64,000 nucleotides of DNA from Pseudactinotalea suaedae (lineage in GTDB: Bacteria; Actinomycetota; Actinomycetes; Actinomycetales; Beutenbergiaceae). Within the stretch, counting starts at the first letter, position 1. Every line of letters starts with the position of its first letter. The translations under genes and the position numbers were made by a program. The stretch is from assembly GCF_009733815.1 (NCBI RefSeq), contig NZ_WNXY01000006.1:62001-126000 (forward strand). Direction: 5' to 3'. A model generated the notes under the pieces. That model did not search any database. It saw only the letters and a program-made list of their open reading frames with translations, and was not told where the DNA came from. This document shows, one piece after another, positions 25,560-36,847 of this stretch.

Positions 25560-26968
25560 GCGCCGGGCGTACCGCAGCGCCACATCCTGGAGCAGGACGA
25601 CGAGGTCGGCGGCTGGCGCTACGCACCGCCGTCGTCAGCGCCATCCTGCTGCTGGTCGTCCCGCTCGCACCGGCGAGCGCCGCCGCGCCGGTCGCGGCTG
25701 ACGACACCTACGCGGTGGCGACCGGCGCCGACCTGGTGCTCGCCGCGCCCGGACCGCTGGCGAACGACACCGACGCCGACGGCGACCCCCTGGTGCTGGA
25801 GCGTTTCGAGACGCTGCCGACGAACGGGACGCTGATCGCCACCTTCGGCGACGGTCGGGTGACCTACCGGCCCGACCCCGGATTCACCGGTTACGACAGC
25901 TTCAGCTACCAGGCGAGCGACGGCGAGAGCCTGAGCAATATCGCCACGGCCACGATCGTGGTCGGCGCACCGGTGACCAGCGTCTCGCTCACCATGACCG
26001 TGATGATCGACACCGGGGTGAGCGAGTGCGCCACCACCGACGCGATCGGTCCGGTGCCCGCGGGCACCTGGGTCCGCTGGTGCTACACCGTGACGAACGA
26101 CGGCGACGTGCCGCTGTTCTACCACCTCGTGGCCGACGCCTCGGGTGCTGTGCTGGGCCCGGACTTCGTGTGGGCGCTGGCACCGGGGAGCAGCTACTCG
26201 TTCACGCGCAACGAGGAGATCGTCGCCACGACGACGAACACGGCGGTCTGGGTCGCCGAGAACCGCGCCTTCGCGCAGAGCGCGAGCGACGACGACGGCG
26301 CGACGGTCTCGGTGGCCCCGGCCAACGCCGTCCCGCTGGCGGTCGACGACGCGTACACGACGACGGCGGACGTGCCGCTCGTGGTGCCGCCGCCCGGGCC
26401 GATGGTGAACGACTCGGACGCCGACGGCGACCTCCTGTCGTTCAACCGCCTGACCGACCCGGCGAACGGCACCATCTCCGGCGGCTCGTTCGACGGCCGC
26501 TTCACGTACACCCCGGACCCGGGTTTCACCGGAACCGACTCGTTCACCTACACGGTGCTGGACCCGCTGACGACGAGCCTGCCTGCCACCGTGACGATCA
26601 CCGTCGAGGCAGCGCCGGTCGATCCCACCGATCCGGTCGATCCGACCGATCCGGTCGATCCGACCGATCCGGTCGATCCGACCGATCCGACGGATCCGGT
26701 CGATCCGAGCGACCCGACGGACCCGACCGATCCGGTCGACCCTTCAGACCCGGACGATCCAGATCCCAGCGACCCGAGCGGCCCGACCGATCCGACCCCG
26801 ACGGAACCGCCCGATCTTGACGACGACGCCCCCACGACGACCTCCTCCCCGATCCAGCTCGCCGCGACGGGTGTGGAGGGGTCGACGACGGCGTGGCTCG
26901 GCCTCACCGCTCTCATGCTCGGCACCGCACTGGTGTGGCTGACACGACGGGCACGTCGGATCCTCTGA
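25556..26968 (+). CDS. LAxTG sortase-anchored surface protein with Ig-like domains and VDPTDP repeats
   Basis: 470 residues. A signal peptide (about 1-45, ending ASAAA) is followed by two cadherin/Ig-like tandem domains with [10 protein letters not shown] and [10 protein letters not shown] calcium-type loops and [18 protein letters not shown] / [18 protein letters not shown]. Between them is a Cys-containing domain ([10 protein letters not shown]). About 60 residues of VDPTDP repeats form a wall-spanning stalk. The end IQLAATG, a membrane helix and RRARR is a class E sortase signal (LAxTG). It is presumably displayed on the wall beside its translationally coupled lipoprotein partner. Ligand unknown. 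Confidence 0.88.
   Translation: MSAGRTAAPHPGAGRRGRRLALRTAVVSAILLLVVPLAPASAAAPVAADDTYAVATGADLVLAAPGPLANDTDADGDPLVLERFETLPTNGTLIATFGDGRVTYRPDPGFTGYDSFSYQASDGESLSNIATATIVVGAPVTSVSLTMTVMIDTGVSECATTDAIGPVPAGTWVRWCYTVTNDGDVPLFYHLVADASGAVLGPDFVWALAPGSSYSFTRNEEIVATTTNTAVWVAENRAFAQSASDDDGATVSVAPANAVPLAVDDAYTTTADVPLVVPPPGPMVNDSDADGDLLSFNRLTDPANGTISGGSFDGRFTYTPDPGFTGTDSFTYTVLDPLTTSLPATVTITVEAAPVDPTDPVDPTDPVDPTDPVDPTDPTDPVDPSDPTDPTDPVDPSDPDDPDPSDPSGPTDPTPTEPPDLDDDAPTTTSSPIQLAATGVEGSTTAWLGLTALMLGTALVWLTRRARRIL
26617..26795 (+). repeat. 18-bp coding minisatellite (VDPTDP)
   Basis: Tandem GATCCGGTCGATCCGACC units, degenerating towards the 3' end, encode the (V/S)DPTDP stalk. Array length is likely to vary between strains by slippage. 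Confidence 0.85.
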
Positions 26969-26993
26969 CGGCGAGCCGGCGGCGCATCCCGGT

Positions 26994-26999
26994 AGACTC
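26994..26999 (+). promoter_or_regulatory. -10 element of purH
   Basis: TAGACT lies about 7 nt before the first conserved base of the ZTP aptamer, so the RNA would begin right at the riboswitch. Confidence 0.5.
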
Positions 27000-27005
27000 G
27001 CTGAG

Positions 27006-27093
27006 TCCGATCGTGACTGGCGTCGAGGTGGAGCACCACCTGGGAGCGGTCGGAGGCTCTGCCTGACGCGCGCCGATCGCCTGGGTGCGCCGG
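27006..27093 (+). promoter_or_regulatory. ZTP (pfl) riboswitch upstream of purH
   Basis: The conserved core is plain: CGTGACTGGCG, then the hairpin GGTGGAGCACCACC, then GGGAGCG, a variable linker, and the 3' element CGCCTGGGTGCG. The class binds ZMP/ZTP (AICAR nucleotides), the very substrate of PurH, and turns expression on when 10-formyl-THF is short. The purH ribosome binding site AGGAGAG (27110-27116) follows 20 nt later with no obvious terminator, so control of translation is more likely than of transcription. Confidence 0.92.
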
Positions 27094-27122
27094 TGTCCGC
27101 AACCGAACCAGGAGAGCCCTCC

Positions 27123-28688
27123 ATGACCGACGTCGTCCCGATCCGCCGCGCCCTCGTCTCCGTCTACGACAAGACCGGCCTCGAGGATCTCGCCCGTGCG
27201 CTGCACGCGGCGGGTGTGTCCATCGTCTCGACCGGGTCGACGGCGTCCCGCATCTCGGGCGCCGGCGTCCCGGTCACCCCGGTCGAGGAGCTCACCGGCT
27301 TCCCCGAGTGCCTCGACGGCCGCGTCAAGACGCTGCACCCGCGCGTGCACGCGGGGATCCTCGCCGACCGCCGCCTCCCCGACCACGTGCAGCAGCTCGC
27401 CGACCTTGAGGTCGAGCCGTTCGACCTCGTGATCGTCAACCTGTACCCGTTCACGCAGACCGTCGCCTCGGGAGCGTCGCAGGACGAGTGCGTCGAGCAG
27501 ATCGACATCGGCGGCCCGTCGATGGTCCGCGCCGCGGCGAAGAACCACCCGAGCGTGGCCGTCGTCGTCGACCCGGCCCGGTACGGGGACGTCGTCGACG
27601 CGGTGCGGCGCGGCGGTTTCAGCCTCGCCGAGAGGACCGCGCTCGCCGCCGAGGCGTTCCGCCACACGGCGAGCTACGACGTCGCGGTGGCGAGCTGGCT
27701 GGGTGGCGTCGTCGAGCCCGACGAGGCGCTGCCCACCTGGACGGGATCCACGGGGGTGCGCTCCGCCGTCCTGCGCTACGGGGAGAACCCGCACCAGCAG
27801 GCGGCCCTGTACAGGTACGACTCAGCCGGGACGGGCCTTGCTTCTGGACGTCAGCTCCACGGCAAGGAGATGAGCTACAACAACTACGTCGACGCCGATG
27901 CCGCGTGGCGGGCCGCGCACGACCACGGCGACACCCCGACGGTCGCGATCATCAAGCACGCGAACCCGTGCGGGATCGCCGTCGGGGAGAGCATCGCGCA
28001 GGCGCACGCCCGCGCCCACGCGTGCGACCCGGTGTCCGCGTTCGGTGGCGTGATCGCCACCAACGGGACCGTCGACGAGGCCACCGCGAACCAGATCAAG
28101 GACGTCTTCACCGAGGTCGTCGTCGCGCCCGGCTTCACGCCCGAGGCGGTCGAGATCCTCACCCAGAAGAAGAACATCCGGCTGCTCGAGGTGACCGCGC
28201 CGCCGAGCAACCCGCTCGAGCAGCGGCAGATCTCCGGCGGGCTGCTGGTGCAGCAGGTCGACCGCGTCGACGCTCCCGGTGACGACCCGGGCACCTGGAC
28301 CCTCGCGGCCGGGGAGGCCGCCGACGAGGCCACGCTCGCCGATCTCGCCTTCGCGTGGCGCTCGGTGCGCGCCGTGAAGTCGAACGCGATCCTGCTCGCC
28401 CGGGACGGCGCCTCGGTCGGCATCGGCATGGGGCAGGTCAACCGGGTCGACTCGTGCGGTCTCGCGGTCGAGCGCGCCAACGGGCACGGCGAGGAGCGGG
28501 CGCGCGGCGCGGTCGCCGCCTCGGACGCGTTCTTCCCGTTCGCCGACGGCCCGCAGATCCTCATCGACGCCGGTGTGCGCGCGATCGTGCAGCCCGGCGG
28601 CTCGGTCCGCGACGCCGAGGTGATCGAGGCTGCCACGGCGGCCGGGGTGACCCTCTACCTGACCGGGACGCGCCACTTCTTCCACTGA
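27123..28688 (+). CDS. purH: Bifunctional AICAR formyltransferase/IMP cyclohydrolase
   Basis: 521 residues, the usual length. The N-terminal MGS-like IMP cyclohydrolase domain (1-150) has [42 protein letters not shown] and [15 protein letters not shown]. The AICAR transformylase domain has [15 protein letters not shown], the catalytic KHANPCGIA (Lys/His), SNAILLA and the end [24 protein letters not shown]. It performs the last two steps to IMP. ATG 27123 follows AGGAGAG by 6 nt. Expression is under the ZTP riboswitch directly upstream. A long inverted repeat array follows its stop. Confidence 0.97.
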   Translation: MTDVVPIRRALVSVYDKTGLEDLARALHAAGVSIVSTGSTASRISGAGVPVTPVEELTGFPECLDGRVKTLHPRVHAGILADRRLPDHVQQLADLEVEPFDLVIVNLYPFTQTVASGASQDECVEQIDIGGPSMVRAAAKNHPSVAVVVDPARYGDVVDAVRRGGFSLAERTALAAEAFRHTASYDVAVASWLGGVVEPDEALPTWTGSTGVRSAVLRYGENPHQQAALYRYDSAGTGLASGRQLHGKEMSYNNYVDADAAWRAAHDHGDTPTVAIIKHANPCGIAVGESIAQAHARAHACDPVSAFGGVIATNGTVDEATANQIKDVFTEVVVAPGFTPEAVEILTQKKNIRLLEVTAPPSNPLEQRQISGGLLVQQVDRVDAPGDDPGTWTLAAGEAADEATLADLAFAWRSVRAVKSNAILLARDGASVGIGMGQVNRVDSCGLAVERANGHGEERARGAVAASDAFFPFADGPQILIDAGVRAIVQPGGSVRDAEVIEAATAAGVTLYLTGTRHFFH

Positions 28689-28700
28689 CCCCGCAGGCCC

Positions 28701-28800
28701 GATCTCACCGCACGTTCGACACGGGCTCGATCTCACCGCACGTTCGACGCAGGTCGGAAGTGCGGTGACATCGCAGGTGTGTCGAAAGTGCGGTGAGATC
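28701..28800. repeat. Inverted array B-I: 20-nt repeats with 28-bp period
   Basis: Two forward copies of GATCTCACCGCACGTTCGAC start at 28701 and 28729. Two inverted copies (GTCGGAAGTGCGGTGACATC, GTCGAAAGTGCGGTGAGATC) start at 28753 and 28781. Each arm therefore has a 28-bp period. The array fills the gap between convergent purH and the flavoprotein gene, whose stop codon overlaps its last base. It can fold into a long hairpin and may terminate both transcripts. The same family recurs at 48483-48699. Confidence 0.88.
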
Positions 28801-30028
28801 AGGGGAGGGTGGCGGCGCGCAGCGCGACGGCGGGGTCGCCGGCGAGGGCGAGGTCCAGCCTCGGCAGCGCCTCGCCGCGCAGCAGCTTCCTGACGGCGGC
28901 CACCTCGCGCGGGGCGTCGACGACCACCGCGCCGACCAGCCGCTGATCGCTCACGTGGAGCTCGCTCCAGCCGCCGTCGAGCGTGCGGAGCACCCGTGCG
29001 GCTCCCGGCTCGCCGTCGCGGACCAGCCGACCGAACACCTCCAGGTGGTGCCCGAGCTGGTCGGAGAACACCTCGGGGGCCGCCTCGGCCGGCGGCAGCG
29101 GCAGGCCGAGGATGTCCGCGGCGACCAGCGCCGGGTCGCGCAGTGCCGCGAACCAGTGGCCGCCGGGTACCGCGCCGAAGTGCAGCGTCTCGCGCATCGC
29201 GATGTCGCCGACCGCCCAGACCCCGGGTGCGGCGGTCGCGCCGGCGCGGTCGGTCACCACGTGGCCGCTCGCCAGGGTGGGCACCACGCCGTCGAGCCAT
29301 CCGGTCGCCGGCCGCACGCCGACCGCCGAGAGCACGATGTCCCCGGTGACCGTGCTGCCGTCGTCGAGCGTGACCGTGCCGCCGTCGACCTCGGTCACGA
29401 TGACGTCGGTGCGCAGCTCCACGCCTGCGGTCGTGTACCACTCGCGCGTGCGCTCGCCGGCGACCTCGCCGAGCTGGCGCCACAGCGGTGCTGAACCGGC
29501 CTCCAGCACGGTGACGCGGATCCCCGCACCGGCGGCCACCCCGGCCACCTCGGCGCCGATCCACCCGGCGCCGATGATCACCACGTGTCGGCCCGGTCGC
29601 ACCTGCTCGCGCAGATGCGTGGCGTCGGCGGCGCTGTGCAGCGCGACGGCATCGGGCCACGGCCGCACCGGTTCCGAGCCGGTGGCCGCGACGACCGCGT
29701 CCGCGGCCAGCTCACCGGCGTCGGTCGACACGATCAGCGCGCCGCCATCCCGGCGCAGCCCGGTGGCTGCCCTGCCGAGGTGCACGGCGTCGGCGAGCTC
29801 GGTGTGCTGGTGCCCGAGGTCCTCGGCGAGCCAGAGCGGCTCGGGCCGAGAGAGCAGCTCCTTCGACAGCGGCGGCCGGTCGTAGGCGGGTGTCGTCTCG
29901 GCGCCGACCCAGACCAGCTCGCCGTCGAAGCCGAGCCCGCGCAGCTCGGCGAGCGTGCGCAGCCCGGCGAGCCCGCCGCCGACGACGATCACCCGGTCCG
30001 GGACACCCTGCGGTGCGGCTGCTCTCAC
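28799..30028 (-). CDS. FAD-dependent oxidoreductase, ferredoxin reductase type
   Basis: 409 residues. The FAD dinucleotide fold VIVVGGGLAGLRTLAEL is followed by YDRPPLSKELL (conserved in ferredoxin/rubredoxin/putidaredoxin reductases), VVAATGSEPVRPW, the NAD-binding fold VVIIGAGWIGAEVAGVAAGAGI, and GVWAVGDIAM (second FAD site). The C-terminal Reductase_C domain is present. It probably passes electrons from NAD(P)H to a ferredoxin or rubredoxin for an oxygenase; no partner is encoded nearby. It is divergent from the DUF3017 gene with a 35-bp gap. Confidence 0.9.
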   Translation of the reverse strand: MRAAAPQGVPDRVIVVGGGLAGLRTLAELRGLGFDGELVWVGAETTPAYDRPPLSKELLSRPEPLWLAEDLGHQHTELADAVHLGRAATGLRRDGGALIVSTDAGELAADAVVAATGSEPVRPWPDAVALHSAADATHLREQVRPGRHVVIIGAGWIGAEVAGVAAGAGIRVTVLEAGSAPLWRQLGEVAGERTREWYTTAGVELRTDVIVTEVDGGTVTLDDGSTVTGDIVLSAVGVRPATGWLDGVVPTLASGHVVTDRAGATAAPGVWAVGDIAMRETLHFGAVPGGHWFAALRDPALVAADILGLPLPPAEAAPEVFSDQLGHHLEVFGRLVRDGEPGAARVLRTLDGGWSELHVSDQRLVGAVVVDAPREVAAVRKLLRGEALPRLDLALAGDPAVALRAATLP

Positions 30029-30050
30029 CTGGCCAACCTATCGCCGGCGA

Positions 30051-30056
30051 TAGGGT
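30051..30056 (+). promoter_or_regulatory. -10 element of the DUF3017 gene
   Basis: TAGGGT ends 7 nt before GTG 30064, which has no ribosome binding site; the mRNA is probably leaderless. Confidence 0.42.
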
Positions 30057-30063
30057 CGTCCCC

Positions 30064-30369
30064 GTGCCGACCAAGGACCAGACGCCGGTGAAGCCCGTTC
30101 ACCGGACCCGCCTCATGATGTGGTTGGCCCTCCTCGCGATCGTGGTCACCGTGGTGATCTCGATCGTGCTCGACGGCGGCGTCCGGCCGGCGATGCTGCT
30201 GCTGTCGGCCGTGCTGCTGGCGTTCGCGGTCGTCCGAGCGGTGAGCCCCGCGCCAGGTCCGTACGGGATCGCGATCCGCTCGCGTGCCTTCGACATCACC
30301 CTGTTCGTGGCGGGTGCGCTGGTGATCGCGGCTCTCACGCTCGCGATCCCGACGACCGCGCTGGGCTGA
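30064..30369 (+). CDS. DUF3017 small membrane protein
   Basis: 101 residues with three hydrophobic helices (MMWLALLAIVVTVVISIVL; PAMLLLSAVLLAFAVVRAV; a FDITLFVAGALVIAALTLA region). The AVSPAPGPYGIAIRSRAFD loop between helices 2 and 3 is the conserved part of the DUF3017 family, found in actinobacteria close to purine/folate genes such as purH and folD, as here. Function unknown. GTG 30064 is chosen over longer upstream frames because of the TAGGGT hexamer. Its 3' end overlaps the convergent GH106-like gene by 35 bp. Confidence 0.78.
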   Translation: MPTKDQTPVKPVHRTRLMMWLALLAIVVTVVISIVLDGGVRPAMLLLSAVLLAFAVVRAVSPAPGPYGIAIRSRAFDITLFVAGALVIAALTLAIPTTALG

Positions 30370-32917
30370 GCTCCAGCGACGGCACGTCGAGCAGCCCGGA
30401 CGCCACCCCTTCGAGCGCGCGGTCGAGCTCCTGCATGACGAACCGGCGTCCGTAGCGTGCCTCGGTGCGCTCGACCAGCGCACCGATCTCCGGGTCGTGC
30501 GCGAGCGCGTTCGCGGCCGTGTTGTGGACCGTGATCTCGATCGTGTTCGGACCCGGCCGGACGGCATCGCTGACGTCCACGCGGTACGGCGGGCCGAACG
30601 CGACACCGCAGTCGCGGTCGTTCACCCGCACGACCGCGACCTCGCCGACCGGTCCACGCAGGGCCGCGTGGTAGGCCGGGCCGACCATGCCTCGTTGCGG
30701 GCTCCGCCCGTCGGCCAGCGACGTCGCGGCGCCGAGGTCGAGCACCGCACGACCGCCCTCGGCCTGGTCGGCCAGGTCGACCGTGACCGTGTAGGTCGCG
30801 CTCCCCGAGTAGCCGCCGCGGCCGGGCTGGTCCTCCCACCGGTGCGGCAGCGCCACCGGCTCCGCGGCCGCATCCGCGAACGCGCACTGCCAGCCCTCGG
30901 CCAGCCGGACCACCTCGGCGGTCTGCGGCTCGGCGACCGGCACCGCGTCGACGCCGGTGCCGCTGACGAGGATGGTCGCCTCGTACGGCGCGACCTCGAC
31001 GGCGGCCGGTCCCGTACCGGAGCCGGTCACCTCGGCCGTGGCCGGGTCCCAGCGCTGCCAGGCGCCGTCGATGGCGACGGTCACCTGCGCGGGCGTGGAG
31101 GTGGTGTTCGCCAGCATCCGCACGTCCAGCCCGTCGACGCGGCGGTGCACGAGACCGATCTCGCTCTCGGTCTCGCCGTACGGTGCGGCGACGGCGACCC
31201 GCAACGCCGAGGCGAGCTCCGCCGTCGAGACGGCGCATGACCCGCTGGGCGAGACCGCCGAGTCGATCGTGAGCACGGTCGATCCCGCGCGGGCCGCGTC
31301 CTCGAGCCACGCACGGGTGGCGTCGGGCAGCATCCGGGTCTGCGGCACAAGGATCACCGCGGGCGGCTCGAGGTCGGTGTGCACCACGACGTCGTCGTCG
31401 AACAGGCGGTAGTCGAGCCCGGCGCGGCGGATCGGGCCGAGCACGTCGGCCGTCACGGTGCGGTTGGCCTCGCGCCAGGCGTCGACCGAGCCGCCGATGC
31501 CCGCGGCGGACCGGGCCAGCAGGTCCTGGGTCGGCACGTAGACCGCGACGTCGGCGACGCCGACACCCTGCCGCAGCAACCAGCTGAGCCGCGTCAGGTG
31601 TGCCGTGACGGCCGGCATCGCGGGCCACCACGGGTTGCGGTCGTCGAGGCAGCCGGCGGCGTAGAAGAACCACCCGAGCCCGGGAGCATCGCTGGGGGAG
31701 TAGGGCCAGCCGTGCCCGATCAGCAGCGTGACGCCGTTGAGGAGGTGCTCGTGGGCCTCGGCGACCAGGTCGAGCGGCGTGGCCCGGAACGAGGGCGAGT
31801 GCACCCACGTCCACGCCTCGGCCGAGACCACGTCGCGGCCGTAGTGGTGGGCGGCGGAGGAGGCCCAGCGGGTCGCCGTCAGCTCGGTCCACCCCCACCC
31901 CTCGCCCTCGAACAGGTCGGCGAACCGGTAGCTGCTCAGGGTCGCGGGCGGTGTCCCGTACCCCTGCAGCCGGAACGGGACGCCGCGCCCGCGCGCCCAG
32001 TCGCGCACGACCGAGACGAACCGCTCCTCGTACAGGTCCACGAGGGTGCGGTGGTAGTCGGCCCGCAGCCGGTGCGCGGCCTCCCCCTGCGCCTGCAGCA
32101 GCCGCGGCAGCGCGGGCAGCAGCGGGTAGCCGCGGCGCTGCTCGAACTGCTCCACCAGATCCGGGGTCCAGTCCGCGTGATAGACCTCGAGGCTGTCGCA
32201 GAACACCGAGCCGAGCAGCTCGGCGGGCACGGCGTCGAGCATCGGGTCGCCGACCGCGTGCAGGTGGGCCAGCGTGGCCCGTGCGCTGTAGTGGTCGAGC
32301 ACGGGTCCCTCTGCCCCGGCTGCGGCGCGCTTGACCTGCTGTCCGGTCAGCCGCGACCAGGCGAGCAGCACGTGCCGGGTGCCGGAGCCCTCCGGGACCG
32401 TGACTTGCCACGACCCGCCGGCATCCTGGACGTCCACCTGCTGGGCGCCCGGGGACTGCTCCTGCACCGAGCCCGGCGCGAGGTAGGCCGCCACCAGCTC
32501 GTCACCGGGCCAGGCCGGGGCGACCTCGAGCGTGTGGGCGCCACCCGCGATCTCGTGCCGGTCCCAGCGCAGGCCGCGCGCCGCGAGCTCGGCGGTGATG
32601 TGCGGCCCGCCGTAGGACCAGCCGCTGCCCAGGGTCACGTCGAAGCGCAGCCCCAGCTCGTGCGCCCGCTCGGCGGCCCACCGCAGGTCGGCCAGCATCT
32701 CGGGGGAGCAGAACGTGGTGGTGGCGGCCTCGAGCGGGTAGACGAAGGAGACCTCCACGCCTCCGATGCCCGCCGCGGCCATGGCAGCGAGCTCGCGATC
32801 CAGCTCGGCGCGCTCGAGGGCAGGGCCGAACCACCACCACCGCATCATCGGTGCAGCGTCGGGATGGTCCTCGCGCAGCGCGGCGCGAAGCTGGTCGGCG
32901 GTGACGGTGTCGCTCAC
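30335..32917 (-). CDS. Large glycoside hydrolase, GH106 (alpha-L-rhamnosidase)-like
   Basis: 860 residues without a signal peptide, so likely cytoplasmic. The N-terminus MMRWWWFGPALERAELDREL and AAAGIGGVEV is the hallmark of GH106-like barrels. DVTLGSGWSYGGP, VFCDSLEVYHADWT (possible catalytic acids), EAWTWVHSP and LIGHGWPYSP belong to the catalytic part. The C-terminal third has beta-sandwich/galactose-binding sequence (GYSGSATYTVTVDLADQ, VRVNDRDCGVAFGPPYRVDV). GH106 enzymes remove terminal rhamnose from plant polysaccharides or glycosides; here the substrate is inferred only. The gene stands alone, without transporter genes. Confidence 0.82.
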   Translation of the reverse strand: MSDTVTADQLRAALREDHPDAAPMMRWWWFGPALERAELDRELAAMAAAGIGGVEVSFVYPLEAATTTFCSPEMLADLRWAAERAHELGLRFDVTLGSGWSYGGPHITAELAARGLRWDRHEIAGGAHTLEVAPAWPGDELVAAYLAPGSVQEQSPGAQQVDVQDAGGSWQVTVPEGSGTRHVLLAWSRLTGQQVKRAAAGAEGPVLDHYSARATLAHLHAVGDPMLDAVPAELLGSVFCDSLEVYHADWTPDLVEQFEQRRGYPLLPALPRLLQAQGEAAHRLRADYHRTLVDLYEERFVSVVRDWARGRGVPFRLQGYGTPPATLSSYRFADLFEGEGWGWTELTATRWASSAAHHYGRDVVSAEAWTWVHSPSFRATPLDLVAEAHEHLLNGVTLLIGHGWPYSPSDAPGLGWFFYAAGCLDDRNPWWPAMPAVTAHLTRLSWLLRQGVGVADVAVYVPTQDLLARSAAGIGGSVDAWREANRTVTADVLGPIRRAGLDYRLFDDDVVVHTDLEPPAVILVPQTRMLPDATRAWLEDAARAGSTVLTIDSAVSPSGSCAVSTAELASALRVAVAAPYGETESEIGLVHRRVDGLDVRMLANTTSTPAQVTVAIDGAWQRWDPATAEVTGSGTGPAAVEVAPYEATILVSGTGVDAVPVAEPQTAEVVRLAEGWQCAFADAAAEPVALPHRWEDQPGRGGYSGSATYTVTVDLADQAEGGRAVLDLGAATSLADGRSPQRGMVGPAYHAALRGPVGEVAVVRVNDRDCGVAFGPPYRVDVSDAVRPGPNTIEITVHNTAANALAHDPEIGALVERTEARYGRRFVMQELDRALEGVASGLLDVPSLELSPARSSGSRA

Positions 32918-32997
32918 GCCGACCGATCCTTCCCGACGGCGGCGCCCCGGGGGAACCTCTTGTCGGAAGTTTCAGCCCGGCGTGCGGGCCGGCTCCG

Positions 32998-34038
32998 TCA
33001 GACCTGGCGGTCCCTGCCGGTGGGCTCGTCGTCGTCGGGCTCGGTCTCGTCGCCCAGGTCCTCGACGACGAACTCCTCCGACTCGGTCTCGTCGTCGCCA
33101 CGCTCGGTCTCGGCGGGGAGCGCCGCGGCGACCGAGGGTGTGGCAGCGGGCGCGGGCTCGAGCTCGTCGTCGTCCTCGTCGTCCCAGTCGTCGTCCTCGT
33201 CGTCCCAGTCCTCGGCGGGAACGGCGCTGCGCTGGATCAGCAGCGCGATCAGACCGGCGATGACACCGCCGAGCAGCGGGGCGACCCAGAACAGCCACAG
33301 CTGCTGCACGGCCCACGGCTCGGAGAACAGGGCGGTCCCGGTGGCGCGCGCCGGGTTGATCGCCGCGTTGGTGAACTGCGCGGCGATCAGGATCGTGACC
33401 GTGAGGGTCGCACCGATCGCGATCGGGGCCGACGGGTTCGGTCGCCGGGTCACGGCGAGCACCACGCCCACGAGGATCGCGGTGGCGACAGCCTCGAGGA
33501 CCAGCGCCTGCGCCGTCGAGAACGTGACCTGGCCGCCGGAGATCGTGGCGATGGGGGAGTGGTCGCCGAAGCCGTTGGCGGTCCCGCTGACGAAGCCTCG
33601 CGAGTCGGACATGCCCAGTGCGGCGGGCAGCGCTGCCGGCGTGAGCAGCATGAGCAGGCCACCCGCACCCACGGCGCCCAGGGTCTGCGCGACGATGTAG
33701 GGAACCAGGTCGCCCCAGCTCAACCGGCCCGCGACGGCGGCGCCGAGGCTGACCGCGGGGTTGAGGTGTGCGCCCGAGACCGACCCGAACGCCGCGACCA
33801 TGGCGGTCAGCGCGAGGCCGCCTGCCAGAGCGATGTGCAGCGGCGTCGAGGCGGCAGCGATCGAGCCGAAGGCCGCGGTCACGATGATCGCCGTCACGAG
33901 CACGAAGGTGCCGAGCAGCTCGGCGGCCACGCGGGGGAGCAACGAGGGCTCCGGGGCCGGCTGGTCGAAGACGTCGGGGTCGAGCTCGGCCTGCTGAGGC
34001 TGCGCGGACAGCTCGGCCTGCTGGGGGTGCGCGGTCAT
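32998..34038 (-). CDS. MIP family aquaporin/glycerol channel with acidic C-terminal tail
   Basis: 346 residues. A 45-residue polar head (AHPQQAELSAQPQQAEL, with a duplicated PQQAEL) leads into six membrane helices with the two pore signatures HLNPAVSLG and NPARATG. The bacterial MIP core ends near 260. An unusual tail of about 85 residues follows, very acidic, with DWDDEDD repeated in tandem. It carries water, glycerol or other small neutral solutes. ATG 34038 is set by GAGGA 5 nt upstream; a longer frame from 34074 is possible but lacks a site. It sits alone, downstream of icd in the same direction. Confidence 0.9.
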   Translation of the reverse strand: MTAHPQQAELSAQPQQAELDPDVFDQPAPEPSLLPRVAAELLGTFVLVTAIIVTAAFGSIAAASTPLHIALAGGLALTAMVAAFGSVSGAHLNPAVSLGAAVAGRLSWGDLVPYIVAQTLGAVGAGGLLMLLTPAALPAALGMSDSRGFVSGTANGFGDHSPIATISGGQVTFSTAQALVLEAVATAILVGVVLAVTRRPNPSAPIAIGATLTVTILIAAQFTNAAINPARATGTALFSEPWAVQQLWLFWVAPLLGGVIAGLIALLIQRSAVPAEDWDDEDDDWDDEDDDELEPAPAATPSVAAALPAETERGDDETESEEFVVEDLGDETEPDDDEPTGRDRQV

Positions 34039-34128
34039 GGGGATCCTCTGCTCGGGTGCGGGGCCGCGGAGCATCCTTGCATCCCCACCTGAGTGGGAGC
34101 CGAGGACGACCAGGTCCGCTCATGGCGA

Positions 34129-34163
34129 GGGCCGCCGTCGGACATGATTCCCGACGGCGGCCC
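34129..34163 (-). terminator. Hairpin terminator after icd
   Basis: A perfect 13-bp stem (GGGCCGCCGTCGG and its complement) with a 9-nt loop lies 32 nt beyond the icd stop and before the aquaporin start. It lacks a T-run, as is frequent in GC-rich actinobacteria. Confidence 0.7.
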
Positions 34164-34194
34164 TGGGGCCGGCGCGCGCGGCGCCGCCTCGTGC

Positions 34195-36459
<2,265 letters not shown>

Positions 36460-36597
36460 TATCGGTGCGAGCTGACAGTCGCTCCCCATCCTGCCGTGTG
36501 ACAGGTCACTGAGCCCCCGGTTCTACCCTGCCACCGGCCCCGCCTCCGCCCCCGACCCCGCCCCCCACCCGCCTCCGCTCGCGCCCACCCCCACCCC

Positions 36598-36643
36598 GTT
36601 CGAGGTAATCGGCAGCCTCCGCGAGGTCCCGGATTACCTCGAC
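36598..36643. repeat. Palindromic element A, copy 3
   Basis: Arms GTTCGAGGTAATC and GATTACCTCGAC surround a loop with GCCTCCGCGAGG, which can pair internally. Confidence 0.85.
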
Positions 36644-36670
36644 ACGGCGGAGGGCCCCCCGACCCCGCCC

Positions 36671-36719
36671 CGGTCGAGGTAATCGGGGGCCTTCGCGTGG
36701 TCGGGGATTACCTCGACCG
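36671..36719. repeat. Palindromic element A, copy 4
   Basis: Arms CGGTCGAGGTAATC and GATTACCTCGACCG, perfect over 14 bp, with a GC-rich loop similar to copies 3 and 6. Confidence 0.87.
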
Positions 36720-36847
36720 CCCGGGGGAAGGGGTGACGACGAGGGCGGCAGGGCTGCTGTCCACAGGTGCGGCCTGATGCATCTGGATCCACAGCACCCC
36801 CCGCTCGACCGGCGAGGTCCGATCGAGGCGGCGCATGCTGCGGATCC

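Larger units (their letters stand above)
36460..36847. other. Divergent intergenic region with palindromic repeats
   Basis: Between the icd operator and the DUF559-like gene. Contains a C-rich tract (36535-36595), two copies of palindromic element A, and about 125 bp before ATG 36848 in which no gene is evident. Confidence 0.55.

Noticed and set aside
28701-28800. Insertion sequence or transposon end
   Set aside because: No transposase, and the arms consist of periodic repeats without target duplication.
34039-34074. Longer aquaporin N-terminus from 34074
   Set aside because: ATG 34038 has a GAGGA site at proper distance and the extra residues (LRGPAPEQRIP) are not family-like.
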